The position numbers and the translations under genes are program-made. From positions 372,001 to 436,000 of the forward strand of contig NZ_VCNC01000002.1 in assembly GCF_006210265.1 (NCBI RefSeq): a stretch of 64,000 nucleotides of DNA, given 5' to 3'. This stretch comes from Desulfovibrio sp. UCD-KL4C (GTDB lineage Bacteria; Desulfobacterota; Desulfovibrionia; Desulfovibrionales; Desulfovibrionaceae). Below the pieces are notes generated by a model. That model did no database searches, was not told the origin of the DNA, and saw only the letters and a program-made list of their open reading frames with translations. Numbering within the stretch: position 1 is the first letter of the stretch; the number at the start of each line of letters is the position of its first letter. This document shows, piece after piece, positions 44,092 through 53,141 of this stretch.

Positions 44092-45219
44092 ATGCATAAC
44101 GTTTCACTTAGACATATACTATTTGTTGGAACAACTCTGTTAGTTCTTTTTACACTATCGGCTTCATTTTCGATGGCAAATGACTCTACTATAAGTAAAA
44201 TCCGTGAAGCCATCAACAGTCAAAAACAAAATATCCAAAAACAAAAAAAAGTTTTACTAAAGCTCACCCGCGAAGAAAGAGACATGTTTGGAGAACTGGC
44301 TTCAATTGAAGATAGAATTTCAGACATAGAGCGTAAACTATTTAAAAACGAAGATGAGCTGGCTAAAATTGTAGCCGATGAAAATTCAGCTAAAAAAAAA
44401 CATGCTGTATTGCAGAAAGATCTTGATAAGATTCTCGGCAATCTAAAGATTATGCTTGCAAAGCTATGGCCTATTCATTCTCGGAAACTTGAAAACAAAT
44501 TTGGATCTCTTGAAGATTGGGAAAGCTCTGACCGTAATTTTGTATGGCTTGCCTCTGTCTACAAAGAAGCAAAAGCAGAACTGACCAAAGCTGAAAATCA
44601 ATCTAAAAAGATTTTTGAAAACCTTGAAGTCCAGAAAGAGCTTCGTATAAAATCCGAAAAAAAATTAACGACGATCAATAAAACAAAAGATCTTTTACTA
44701 AAAGACAAACTAAGCCTCCTTTCAGGGATTAGACGAATCAGATCCATGAAAATGAGTCGCGAAGAAGAATTAAAAGCTCTTCTTGATACAATTAACAAAC
44801 TGAATTACAAACTCAAAAGCCTGACCAGCAAAAAAATTCTCAACTTCAAAGGAGAATTACCCGCTCCATGCGACGGTAAGGTTAAACTTGACTTTGATCC
44901 TTCTGCAAAACCTCCTGTCCGAGGAGAAGGGTTCGAAACGAATGGTAATATTAATGTTAAATCCATTTTCTGGGGTAAAGTAGTGCACAATGACACCCTC
45001 AGAGGATTTGGACGTGTAGTTATTATTTACCATGGATATAATTATTACTCCCTGTATGCTTACCTTTCGGAAAGCCTTGTAAAAACGGGACAGGAAGTTG
45101 AAAAGGATGAAGTTATCGGAAAAACTGGGTATTACCCAGCACTTAAAGGGACCGGACTCTATTTTGAATTGCGTTTTCACCAGAAACCCGTTAACCCCGA
45201 AAAATGGCTTTCCCGATAA
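44092..45219 (+). CDS. envC: EnvC-like murein hydrolase activator
   Basis: The 375-residue protein has a signal peptide (about 1-25), then a long coiled coil (about 30-245) and a C-terminal LytM/M23 domain. The LytM zinc ligands are absent: the H-x3-D site reads TNGNINV, YAHL is YAYL and the HxH site is LYFEL. The domain is therefore probably inactive, as in E. coli EnvC. EnvC activates amidases that split septal peptidoglycan. It is followed by ctpA and a polysaccharide-deacetylase-like gene, a common trio in proteobacteria. Confidence 0.9.
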   Translation: MHNVSLRHILFVGTTLLVLFTLSASFSMANDSTISKIREAINSQKQNIQKQKKVLLKLTREERDMFGELASIEDRISDIERKLFKNEDELAKIVADENSAKKKHAVLQKDLDKILGNLKIMLAKLWPIHSRKLENKFGSLEDWESSDRNFVWLASVYKEAKAELTKAENQSKKIFENLEVQKELRIKSEKKLTTINKTKDLLLKDKLSLLSGIRRIRSMKMSREEELKALLDTINKLNYKLKSLTSKKILNFKGELPAPCDGKVKLDFDPSAKPPVRGEGFETNGNINVKSIFWGKVVHNDTLRGFGRVVIIYHGYNYYSLYAYLSESLVKTGQEVEKDEVIGKTGYYPALKGTGLYFELRFHQKPVNPEKWLSR

Positions 45220-45271
45220 TAATGATTAATAACTTTCACAAGATACAGCACCCACCCCGCTGGAGGAACCA

Positions 45272-46552
45272 ATGAGAAAAACTTTGTGGATGATAACTAT
45301 CGTCTGTCTTTTTGTAATTTCTGCTTCGCCTCAAAACTCTGAGGCCGTTGACGGAGATCGCTTTCAGCCGTTACGCAGATTCAGTCAGGTACTTGATTTA
45401 GTCGAGCATAACTACGTAGAAGATATTTCCCGCAAAGAACTGGTCGACGATGCCTTAAAAGGTATGCTTGAACAACTTGATCCTCATTCTACTTTTCTTT
45501 CCAAAGAAGATTTCACAGAAATGCAGGAAGCTACAAGCGGAGAGTTCAGCGGAATCGGTATTGAGATCAGCCTTGAAAAAGGACGCTTGACTGTTATATC
45601 CCCTATTGAAGATACTCCTGCATACAAAGCGGGACTAAAGTCCGGCGACCTAATCCTAGAAATTGACGGAACCCCCACACAGTCAATTTCTCTAATGGAA
45701 GCAGTGAGCAAGATCAGAGGCAAACGCGGAACTGACGTAGTACTAACAATTCTGCATAAAGGTGCTAACAAACCACTCAAAGTGACTATCACTCGCGGTT
45801 CTATTCAGATTCAAAGTGTAAAAAGTCAGGAACTTGAAAAAGGATATTTATACCTGAGGCTTACTCGCTTTAGTGAAAATACTACCAGCGACATGCATAA
45901 GGCTCTTGCTCAATACAAAAAGTCACATAAAATCAAAGGTATTGTGTTGGACTTGCGTAACAACCCAGGTGGACTCCTCACACAGGCTGCGTCAGTTGCT
46001 GACACTTTCATTGATAAAGGACTTCTCGTTTATATTGAAGGACGTAATAAAAACAGCAGAAAAGACTTTATGGCAGAAGGCGATGCACAATATGCTGATG
46101 TACCAATGGTCACATTAATTAATTCAGGTTCTGCATCAGCATCTGAAATTGTGGCCGGAGCCTTAAAAGATCACAACAGATCACTGCTCCTCGGTGAACG
46201 TTCATTCGGTAAAGGTTCTGTACAGACCATCATCCCTATGGCAGACGGATCGGGAATAAAACTGACAACAGCCCGCTACTATACACCTAGCGGACGCTCT
46301 ATTCAGGCAGAAGGAATCGATCCTGACATCGTTTACCCATTTGTTCCTCCGGTAAAAGAAGATAACGAAAACGACCGTTTCATAATCCGCGAACAAGACC
46401 TGACAAGGCATCTGGAAAACACAGATGAAACTGAATCTGCTAAAAAAGATGTCCAGACTGACAAGGCTGTTAAAATGCTTGAAAAAGACAACCAGCTACG
46501 ACTTGGCCTACAGCTTGTAAAACAACTTCCACGCCTAAAAAAAATCCAATAG
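45272..46552 (+). CDS. ctpA: Carboxy-terminal processing peptidase (S41)
   Basis: The 426-residue protein has a signal peptide, a PDZ domain (about 95-175, SGIGIEISLEKGRL, GLKSGDLILEIDG) and an S41 catalytic core. The core has the nucleophile in NSGSASASEIVAGAL and the catalytic lysine in FGKGSVQT. It cleaves C-termini of periplasmic proteins. GGAGGA lies before the ATG. It sits between envC and the deacetylase-like gene, consistent with a role in cell-wall remodelling. Confidence 0.94.
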   Translation: MRKTLWMITIVCLFVISASPQNSEAVDGDRFQPLRRFSQVLDLVEHNYVEDISRKELVDDALKGMLEQLDPHSTFLSKEDFTEMQEATSGEFSGIGIEISLEKGRLTVISPIEDTPAYKAGLKSGDLILEIDGTPTQSISLMEAVSKIRGKRGTDVVLTILHKGANKPLKVTITRGSIQIQSVKSQELEKGYLYLRLTRFSENTTSDMHKALAQYKKSHKIKGIVLDLRNNPGGLLTQAASVADTFIDKGLLVYIEGRNKNSRKDFMAEGDAQYADVPMVTLINSGSASASEIVAGALKDHNRSLLLGERSFGKGSVQTIIPMADGSGIKLTTARYYTPSGRSIQAEGIDPDIVYPFVPPVKEDNENDRFIIREQDLTRHLENTDETESAKKDVQTDKAVKMLEKDNQLRLGLQLVKQLPRLKKIQ

Positions 46553-46570
46553 CGTAGAGAGTTAACTGAA

Positions 46571-47836
46571 GTGGAAATTAATAATTCGGATCAAAATAAT
46601 AAGCCCGAAATCCCGGAAAATGATCCGGGAATTCGGGCTTATATTTCAAAACCATTAGGAATTGCAGTTGCAACAATTGCAACTGCTTCTTTTATATGCA
46701 TGATCATTGCTATGTTGATCTTTAGCGATGCAAGTTCAATTGCAAAGCATAAGGAATCCATTCCCCTAGAACAACAGGGGTTCGCTTCAGAAAATTCTAC
46801 AACACCATATGAAGAAATTGAACAAAATGACCTTGAAGATTTAGTCAAAATTGCTGATCTTGCTCTCATTAATGAGCTTAAATTAGCTGAAGTTTCTATG
46901 TCTGATTTAAAACTTGAAGACGTAATATTAAAGAAATACCATGGGCGCTTCTTCCATTTTCAGCAACTTAGATTTCCTATTAAAGGAAACAAGTTAAGTT
47001 TTATCAAAAGTATAAAAAATAGACTAAAGAGTGCTGGGCTTTCTAACAGCATACAAAAAATAGCCGATGACGGCTGGCTTCTAAGCATTAACAAAGTTCC
47101 GACCCACAAATTTTTTATAGACACAGTAACTCAGCAGAAAAAAACAGTTAAAGTTACAATTGATCCCAATGCTCCGAAAATGGCTATTGTCATTGACGAC
47201 ATGGGCGAAAACGTAAATTTAGCACAAAAGTTGGCTAATCTTAATATTCATATAACTTTTTCCATTTGGCCCAACAGCTCTCATGCTGCGGAAGTAGCCA
47301 GAATCGGGAAAAAAAGTAAAAATGAAATAATGATTCATCTCCCGATGGAACCAAAAGGATATCCTAAAGTTCATCCTGGTTCAGATGCCCTGCTTATCGG
47401 CATGAATGCGAAAACGATTCAGCAGCGCGTTCTCGATGCAATTAAAAAAATTCCAAGTGCAATCGGACTAAATAATCATATGGGATCAAGGTTCACGGAA
47501 AATCTTGCTGGAATGCAAGAAGTAATGATTCCTTTACACCAAAAAAAGCTATTTTTTTTAGACAGTCGCACTACAGCAAAAAGCACCGCACGAGCTGCTG
47601 CTAAAAAAGCTAAGGTCACTTTGTACGAAAGAAACATCTTTCTTGATAATGTAAAAGACATTTCTGCAATCAAATTTCAATTAGCTAAAGCTGCTAAAAT
47701 TGCGAGAAAGCGAGGTCAATCAATTGCAATAGGTCACCCGCACCCGGAAACAATTGAAGCAATCAGACAATGGGCTAAGGAATCAAATGGCAAAATAAGA
47801 ATAGTTCCAGTAAAAAAACTTACTCCACATCGTTGA
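46571..47836 (+). CDS. Divergent polysaccharide deacetylase (DUF610/YibQ)
   Basis: The 421-residue protein has an N-terminal membrane anchor (about 30-52), a linker (55-200) and a C-terminal NodB-like domain beginning MAIVIDDMGEN. That domain contains HLPMEPKGYP, NNHMGSRFT and GHPHPETIEA, the signature of the divergent deacetylase group. It starts at a GTG 18 bases after ctpA. Such proteins are periplasmic and commonly linked to envC. The substrate is not known. Confidence 0.88.
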   Translation: MEINNSDQNNKPEIPENDPGIRAYISKPLGIAVATIATASFICMIIAMLIFSDASSIAKHKESIPLEQQGFASENSTTPYEEIEQNDLEDLVKIADLALINELKLAEVSMSDLKLEDVILKKYHGRFFHFQQLRFPIKGNKLSFIKSIKNRLKSAGLSNSIQKIADDGWLLSINKVPTHKFFIDTVTQQKKTVKVTIDPNAPKMAIVIDDMGENVNLAQKLANLNIHITFSIWPNSSHAAEVARIGKKSKNEIMIHLPMEPKGYPKVHPGSDALLIGMNAKTIQQRVLDAIKKIPSAIGLNNHMGSRFTENLAGMQEVMIPLHQKKLFFLDSRTTAKSTARAAAKKAKVTLYERNIFLDNVKDISAIKFQLAKAAKIARKRGQSIAIGHPHPETIEAIRQWAKESNGKIRIVPVKKLTPHR

Positions 47837-47886
47837 AATAATTTTATAGTTAAACAATAATTTCAAAACAAAGGTATTAACAACAG

Positions 47887-48837
47887 ATGAAAAAAATACT
47901 GCTTTTCATGGTATTACTGTTTATGATTGCTGTACCGGTTATCCATTCAGCTCAAAGTTACACTGTATCTATAACACAGATAGTAGAGCACCCTTCTCTT
48001 GATGCAATCCGTGAAGGATTTCAAAACCGCATGAAAGAGGCTGGGGTTAACGTTCAATATAACGTTCATATTGCGCAGGGAAATCAAGCTAACAACATTC
48101 AAATTGCAAACCAGATAAAAGGCGAAAACCCATCTCTAATTTTAGCCATTACAACACCTTCAGCGCAGGCTGTTGCTCAAAAAATTAAAGATAAACCTAT
48201 CCTTTTCACGGGTGTTACGGATCCTGTTGCAGCAGGACTTGTCAGAACCCTTATGATTCCCGGAAAAAATATTACCGGAATGACTGACATGAGCCCTATA
48301 GTCCGCCAAGTAGAACTCATTAAGGAATTTTTACCTAATGTAAAAACCATCGGAACTATCTACAATGCAGGAGAAGCTAATTCTGTTGTACTGATTAAAA
48401 TACTTAAAGATGTGTGCAAGAATTCAGGTATTAAAGTTGAAGCAGCTTCAATCGCCAATTCAAGCGGTGTATATCAGGCTGCAAAATCTCTGATTGGAAA
48501 ATGTGACGCCATATATATCCCAATAGATAATACCGTCGTTTCAGGACTTGAGGCCGCCATAAAAGTATGCAGGCAAAACAAACTGCCAATATTTTCAGCT
48601 GACACAGACTCTGTAAAAAGAGGAACAGTTGCTGCTCTGGCAATAGACTATTACCGCATGGGACTTCAAACCGCAGATATAGCTATTCGCATCCTTAATA
48701 ACAAAGCAATTCCAGCCAGTACTCCAGTTGAATCTCTGGAAAACCTTCAGTTATACATCAACCTTGGAGCTGCTAAAAAAATGGGAGTGATAATTCCTAA
48801 GCAAGTCTTAGACAGAGCAGATAATATTATCAAATAA
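47887..48837 (+). CDS. ABC transporter substrate-binding protein (TrpX family)
   Basis: The 316-residue protein has a signal peptide (about 1-21) and an ABC_sub_bind (DUF534) fold: VSITQIVEHPSLDAIREG, ITTPSAQAVAQ, FTGVTDPVAAGLV and NITGMTDMSP. The family includes tryptophan- or tyrosine-binding TrpX proteins, but other ligands are possible. It leads an operon with the permease and ATPase that follow. A terminator-like hairpin separates it from the permease. Confidence 0.9.
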   Translation: MKKILLFMVLLFMIAVPVIHSAQSYTVSITQIVEHPSLDAIREGFQNRMKEAGVNVQYNVHIAQGNQANNIQIANQIKGENPSLILAITTPSAQAVAQKIKDKPILFTGVTDPVAAGLVRTLMIPGKNITGMTDMSPIVRQVELIKEFLPNVKTIGTIYNAGEANSVVLIKILKDVCKNSGIKVEAASIANSSGVYQAAKSLIGKCDAIYIPIDNTVVSGLEAAIKVCRQNKLPIFSADTDSVKRGTVAALAIDYYRMGLQTADIAIRILNNKAIPASTPVESLENLQLYINLGAAKKMGVIIPKQVLDRADNIIK

Positions 48838-48867
48838 TTGCTATTTGCCAAATCCACTCAATCAAGG

Positions 48868-48900
48868 TAGAGGCGCGATAGACATCGCGCCTCTATTTTT
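48868..48900 (+). terminator. Hairpin with T tract between TrpX-like gene and its permease
   Basis: A perfect 12-bp stem, TAGAGGCGCGAT with ATCGCGCCTCTA, is followed by five T. It looks like an intrinsic terminator placed inside the operon. Confidence 0.88.
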
Positions 48901-48930
48901 ATAAAAACTTTATTACCCCTATTAAAAAAA

Positions 48931-49836
48931 ATGATCAGTTTCTACGCTTTCATGGGTGCTCTTGAACAAGGTTTTGCCTTCGGGCTAATGGTTCTTGGAG
49001 TATACCTTACATTCAGAGTTTTAGACTTTCCGGATCTAACTGTTGACGGCAGCCTACCACTTGGAGCTGCAGTCTCAGCCGTTGCAATCACCAGCGGTTA
49101 CCACCCATTAATTGCTATGGGGTTGGCTGCCTGTGCAGGTTTTATTGCTGGGGCCGTAACCGGAATACTCAATACAAAATTCAAAATATTACATCTTCTC
49201 GCTTCAATTCTGACCATGATTTCACTTTATTCTGTAAACATCCGCATCATGGGACGACCTAATATAACTCTTCTTGGACAAGACACTTTAATTGATAAAT
49301 TTATCAATATATCAGGACTTGCACCCTACCTTGGCACACCGTTACTTTTCGCGATCATATCACTTATTGCGCTTGTAGCTTTAATATGGTTCCTCAAAAC
49401 ATCATTCGGCCTTGCAATACTGGCAACTGGCGACAACCCTATAATGATAACAAGTCTCGGCGTAAACAAAGACATGATGATTATATTCGGAGTTGGTCTA
49501 TCCAACGCAATGGTGGCTTTGTCCGGCGCTTTGGTAGCTCAGAACCAAGGAGCAGCAGATGTAAATATGGGAATCGGTACAATTATAGCCGGACTTGCCT
49601 CTATTATAATAGGTGAAACTATTTTCAGCACAAAGACTCTCAGCTGCGCAATTATTTCAGCGGTGCTAGGTTCTGTTCTTTACAGAATAGCAATTGCGCT
49701 AGCTCTTGGCGTAAAACTTGGAAGTTTTTCATTTACACCAAGTGATCTTAATATCGTCACTGCAGTTCTCGTTATAGCTGCTTTAATCTCTCCACAGATA
49801 AAAGCCAATGTTCTCGGAAGGAGGCTTCGCTCATAA
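48931..49836 (+). CDS. ABC transporter permease (TrpY family)
   Basis: The 301-residue protein has about eight hydrophobic segments and belongs to the BPD_transp_2-type permeases that pair with DUF534 binding proteins. Landmarks are GVYLTFRVLDFPDLTVDGSLPLGAA near the N-terminus and GANPxx-like GDNPIMITSLGVN in the middle. Its stop overlaps the ATPase start by one base (TAATG), so translation is coupled. Confidence 0.92.
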   Translation: MISFYAFMGALEQGFAFGLMVLGVYLTFRVLDFPDLTVDGSLPLGAAVSAVAITSGYHPLIAMGLAACAGFIAGAVTGILNTKFKILHLLASILTMISLYSVNIRIMGRPNITLLGQDTLIDKFINISGLAPYLGTPLLFAIISLIALVALIWFLKTSFGLAILATGDNPIMITSLGVNKDMMIIFGVGLSNAMVALSGALVAQNQGAADVNMGIGTIIAGLASIIIGETIFSTKTLSCAIISAVLGSVLYRIAIALALGVKLGSFSFTPSDLNIVTAVLVIAALISPQIKANVLGRRLRS

Positions 49837-50630
49837 TGCTTACTATCCAAAAAGCCGTTAAAACTTTCAATCCAAACAGTATTAACGAAGTTAAAGCATT
49901 ACGCGGAATTGACCTGCAAGTTGATAAAGGTGATTTCATAACCATTATCGGCTCAAACGGAGCAGGCAAATCAACTTTTTTAAATGCTATTGCCGGATCT
50001 TTTATCCTTACCAGCGGTAACATAGCCATTAACACTAAAGATGTAACTTCATGGCCGGAGCATAAACGTGCCGGAAATCTTGGTAGAGTCTTCCAGGACC
50101 CACTCCTCGGAACCTGCACTTCATTGACTATTGAACAAAATTTGGCATTGGCGCTTAAAAGGGGCCAAACACGCGGGTTTGGATTCGGAGTACGTGCAAA
50201 AGATAAAGTCATTTTTAAAGAACATCTTGCGACACTTGGACTTGGACTTGAAAACAGACTTATAGATAGAGTAGGACTCCTTTCAGGAGGCCAAAGGCAA
50301 GCTCTGACCATGATCATGGCTACCATGACAAGGCCAGACATATTACTGTTAGATGAGCATACTGCAGCTCTTGATCCTAAAACAGGTAAAAAAATTCTTG
50401 ATATAACTGAAGCTGTTGTTCATAGAGATGAACTGACCACATTAATGGTAACTCATAATATGAACCAAGCTATCACTATGGGTAACAGACTGATTATGCT
50501 ACATCAGGGCGAGATTATTCTAGATATTTCCGGTGAAGAGAAGAAGGGACTAAAAGTTGAAGACCTTCTTGCAAGGTTTTACTCCCTTCGCGGCGAGAGT
50601 GTGGCAACTGACAGGATGCTTTTTTCATAA
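49836..50630 (+). CDS. ABC transporter ATP-binding protein (TrpZ family)
   Basis: The 264-residue ATPase has Walker A GSNGAGKST, signature LSGGQRQA, Walker B ILLLDEHTAALDP and switch VTHNM. The DEHTAALDP form is usual in this transporter group. It energises the permease encoded directly upstream. The next gene, ndk, starts 88 bases later and is probably independent. Confidence 0.93.
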   Translation: MLTIQKAVKTFNPNSINEVKALRGIDLQVDKGDFITIIGSNGAGKSTFLNAIAGSFILTSGNIAINTKDVTSWPEHKRAGNLGRVFQDPLLGTCTSLTIEQNLALALKRGQTRGFGFGVRAKDKVIFKEHLATLGLGLENRLIDRVGLLSGGQRQALTMIMATMTRPDILLLDEHTAALDPKTGKKILDITEAVVHRDELTTLMVTHNMNQAITMGNRLIMLHQGEIILDISGEEKKGLKVEDLLARFYSLRGESVATDRMLFS

Positions 50631-50718
50631 AACAGTCAATAATATTTCCTTTGGGTCAGGGTAAATACCTTGGAACATGGGAAAAAACGCAGAAAAATAC
50701 ACTTTGGAGGATTTCACA

Positions 50719-51138
50719 ATGAGCGAACTTACTTTTTCTATCATTAAACCAGATGCAGTTGCGAACAACAAAATCGGTGACATCTTAAAAATGATCTCTG
50801 AGAGTGGACTAAAAATTAAAGCAACTAAAATGATCCATATGTCGAAAGCGCAGGCAGAAGGATTTTATGCTGTTCACAAAGAACGCCCTTTTTTTGGTGA
50901 ACTCGTTGAATTTATGATTTCCGGACCTTGTGTTGTTTCTGTTCTTGAAGGTGATAACGCTATCAAACGTTATCGCGACCTCATGGGTGCAACAAACCCT
51001 GCTGACGCGGCAGAAGGAACCATCCGCAAAGCTTTCGGCGCAGGTATTGAAGCTAATGCATGTCACGGTTCTGATGGACCGGATACAGCAAAAGTTGAAG
51101 TTTCATATTTCTTTAGCAATCTGGAGTTGGTAAACTAG
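50719..51138 (+). CDS. ndk: Nucleoside diphosphate kinase
   Basis: The 139-residue enzyme has the phospho-histidine in NACHGSDG and the opening [12 protein letters not shown]. It moves the gamma phosphate between nucleoside triphosphates and diphosphates. The ATG at 50719 has GGAGG 9 bases upstream and gives the family length. An in-frame ATG at 50677 lacks a ribosome site. The stop is followed two bases later by proC, so the two are co-translated. Confidence 0.96.
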   Translation: MSELTFSIIKPDAVANNKIGDILKMISESGLKIKATKMIHMSKAQAEGFYAVHKERPFFGELVEFMISGPCVVSVLEGDNAIKRYRDLMGATNPADAAEGTIRKAFGAGIEANACHGSDGPDTAKVEVSYFFSNLELVN

Positions 51139-51139
51139 C

Positions 51140-51943
51140 ATGAATAAAAAAGTTGGTTTTATAGGCACAGGTAATATGGGGGCCGCCATCATCAAAGGCA
51201 TGGCGGAAGATAAAAATATAAATCTTCTAGGCTTTGATCTCAATAAAACATCACTTGGCCTTCTTGCGGAAGAAACCGGTCTGACTCAGACCGATACAGC
51301 CCGTGACCTAGCCAAGGAATCCGACTATATTGTGCTATGCGTAAAACCTCAGCACGCCGGTCCAGTTTTAGAAGAAATTGCACCGGAACTGAATGAATCA
51401 AAATGCCTTGTTTCAATTGCTGCAGGACTCACTGTCAGCACGCTTAAAGATTTCAGTGAAAACAGATGTTCTGTTGTCCGGGTTATGCCTAGCACTCCTG
51501 CGTTGGTAAATGCCGGAGTTTTTGCTGTATGTATTGATGACTCTCACATCACTGATGATCAAGCTTCTTTTACCCGCGAAATGTTCAAGCCACTCGGCGA
51601 TGTATATACACTTGCAGAAAATCAGTTTGATGCTTTCACAGGTGTTATAGGGTCAGGTCCGGCCTATGTTTTCTATTTCATAGAAGCTATGATCGAATCT
51701 GCTGTTGAACTAGGTCTTCCAAGAGAAAATGCTACCGCAATGGTGAAAAAACTCTTTGAAGGGTCTACAAAATTAGCACAGGAAAGCAAACTGCACGTCA
51801 GCCAGTTGCGTGAAATGGTAACTTCTCCCGGTGGAACAACCGTTCAGGCTCTAATCCATCTGGATCGAACAGCGACTCGCGCAAACATCATAGACGCTGT
51901 TCGCAAAAGTTACGAACGAAGTGCAGAACTAGGCAAAAAATAA
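51140..51943 (+). CDS. proC: Pyrroline-5-carboxylate reductase
   Basis: The 267-residue enzyme has the NAD(P) motif GFIGTGNMGAAII at the N-terminus, VRVMPSTPALVNAG, and the C-terminal signature REMVTSPGGTTVQALIHLD. It reduces pyrroline-5-carboxylate to proline. The ribosome site lies inside the end of ndk (GGAG), consistent with coupling. Confidence 0.96.
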   Translation: MNKKVGFIGTGNMGAAIIKGMAEDKNINLLGFDLNKTSLGLLAEETGLTQTDTARDLAKESDYIVLCVKPQHAGPVLEEIAPELNESKCLVSIAAGLTVSTLKDFSENRCSVVRVMPSTPALVNAGVFAVCIDDSHITDDQASFTREMFKPLGDVYTLAENQFDAFTGVIGSGPAYVFYFIEAMIESAVELGLPRENATAMVKKLFEGSTKLAQESKLHVSQLREMVTSPGGTTVQALIHLDRTATRANIIDAVRKSYERSAELGKK

Positions 51944-51951
51944 TATATTCC

Positions 51952-51989
51952 AGAAGGAGGAAAACACATTTTAATGTTTTCCTCCTTCT
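51952..51989. repeat. Long inverted repeat after proC
   Basis: AGAAGGAGGAAAACA pairs with TGTTTTCCTCCTTCT (12-15 bp) but lacks a T tract on either side. It may stabilise the ndk-proC mRNA 3' end. A strong Shine-Dalgarno sequence and a five-codon ORF fall inside the stem, probably by chance. Confidence 0.7.
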
Positions 51990-51993
51990 AAAC

Positions 51994-52020
51994 AAAAAAA
52001 GAGGCCGCATACGACCTCTT
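51994..52020 (-). terminator. Terminator of cbiB
   Basis: On the minus strand AAGAGG-CG pairs with CG-CCTCTT (one mismatch), followed by a run of seven T. Confidence 0.78.
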
Positions 52021-52045
52021 CAAAAAAAAACAAATTTGATTTTTT

Positions 52046-52996
52046 TTACATTTCAGCAAGCCATACCAACAAGAAATACACGTCCAAAATTATCGCACTT
52101 AAAATTCCGCTAAAAAATATGAGCATACCCAATCTTTTGAGTTTAAGCGAAGTCCACTCACCAACTGGACCCATCACAGGTTTTTCTTTCTCAGCTCCAA
52201 AATAGACGGCTTTTCCGCCCATCTGCCCACCTACGAGCCATGCTGCAGCTGCCATCGGCCATCCTGCATTTGGACTTTCACTCTTTCTGGAATCTTCAAT
52301 TAAATGTTCATAAGCACTTTTCCAGTCAAGATGAAGAATACGCCCTGCCGCAAGCATCATAAACGCAGTGATTCGAGCTGGAATAAATGCTAGAATATCA
52401 TCAGATTTTGCTGCGCAATATCCGAAATCTTTATACCGCTCATTTTTATAACCCCACATTGAATCCATTGTGCTGATCGTCTTATATACCCACATTCCAG
52501 CAGGACCGGTCACAACCAGATAGAAAAACGGGGCTACAAAACCGTCATTCAAATTTTCACTGGTTGTCTCAGCTAAAGCTTTACGAATACCAGCTTCATC
52601 AAGTTCCGTGACATCCCGGCTGACAAGTTGCGAAACAGCAATACGTGCCAATTCGATTTTGCCTTGATCAAGAAGTAATGCGACTTTGCGGCATTCAGAA
52701 AGAAGACCTCCGAGAGCAAGCCCTGCATAAGCCAGATAAAGACCTAAAATTACCCCGACATATGGAATTGAAAGAAATATTTTTAATACACTAAAAATAA
52801 CCAGACAGAAACCAACAACTCCCACTCCGCCCATAATTTTAGGAGCAAGATTCAAATGTCTGACCCATTGATCATAAGAATCAAAAGCCTTCCCCAAATA
52901 ACGTACAGGATGCGGCAACCAGCTTGGATCACCTAAGATCAAATCCGCAATCAGAGCAAGAACAGGAATAAGAAATATTACGGTAGAATTATCCAT
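52046..52996 (-). CDS. cbiB: Adenosylcobinamide-phosphate synthase
   Basis: The 316-residue integral membrane protein of the CobD/CbiB family has LIADLILGDPSWLPHPVRYLG at the N-terminus, the SENLNDG-type motif TTSENLNDGFVAPFFY, and SPNAGWPMAAAAWLV. It attaches aminopropanol phosphate to adenosylcobyric acid in cobalamin synthesis. It stands alone here; no other cobalamin gene and no recognisable cobalamin riboswitch is in the window. Confidence 0.94.
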   Translation of the reverse strand: MDNSTVIFLIPVLALIADLILGDPSWLPHPVRYLGKAFDSYDQWVRHLNLAPKIMGGVGVVGFCLVIFSVLKIFLSIPYVGVILGLYLAYAGLALGGLLSECRKVALLLDQGKIELARIAVSQLVSRDVTELDEAGIRKALAETTSENLNDGFVAPFFYLVVTGPAGMWVYKTISTMDSMWGYKNERYKDFGYCAAKSDDILAFIPARITAFMMLAAGRILHLDWKSAYEHLIEDSRKSESPNAGWPMAAAAWLVGGQMGGKAVYFGAEKEKPVMGPVGEWTSLKLKRLGMLIFFSGILSAIILDVYFLLVWLAEM

Positions 52997-53100
52997 TAAA
53001 ACTTCATCCTCAATTGATTTTGGTTAAGGGTAATCACTTTTTTGGTACAGAAAAACACCAACGCCTATAACTATGAGTAATAAACGTTGCTGGTTATATA

Positions 53101-53135
53101 TAAAAAAGGCGGTACAAAGTTACTTTGTACCGCCT
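53101..53135 (-). terminator. Terminator of the rpsU-rpoD operon
   Basis: A perfect 14-bp stem, AGGCGGTACAAAGT with ACTTTGTACCGCCT, is followed on the minus strand by TTTTTTA. Confidence 0.93.
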
Positions 53136-53141
53136 AAAAGA

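Noticed and set aside
52997-53100. Cobalamin riboswitch upstream of cbiB
   Set aside because: The upstream space is short and no B12-box-like sequence was seen.
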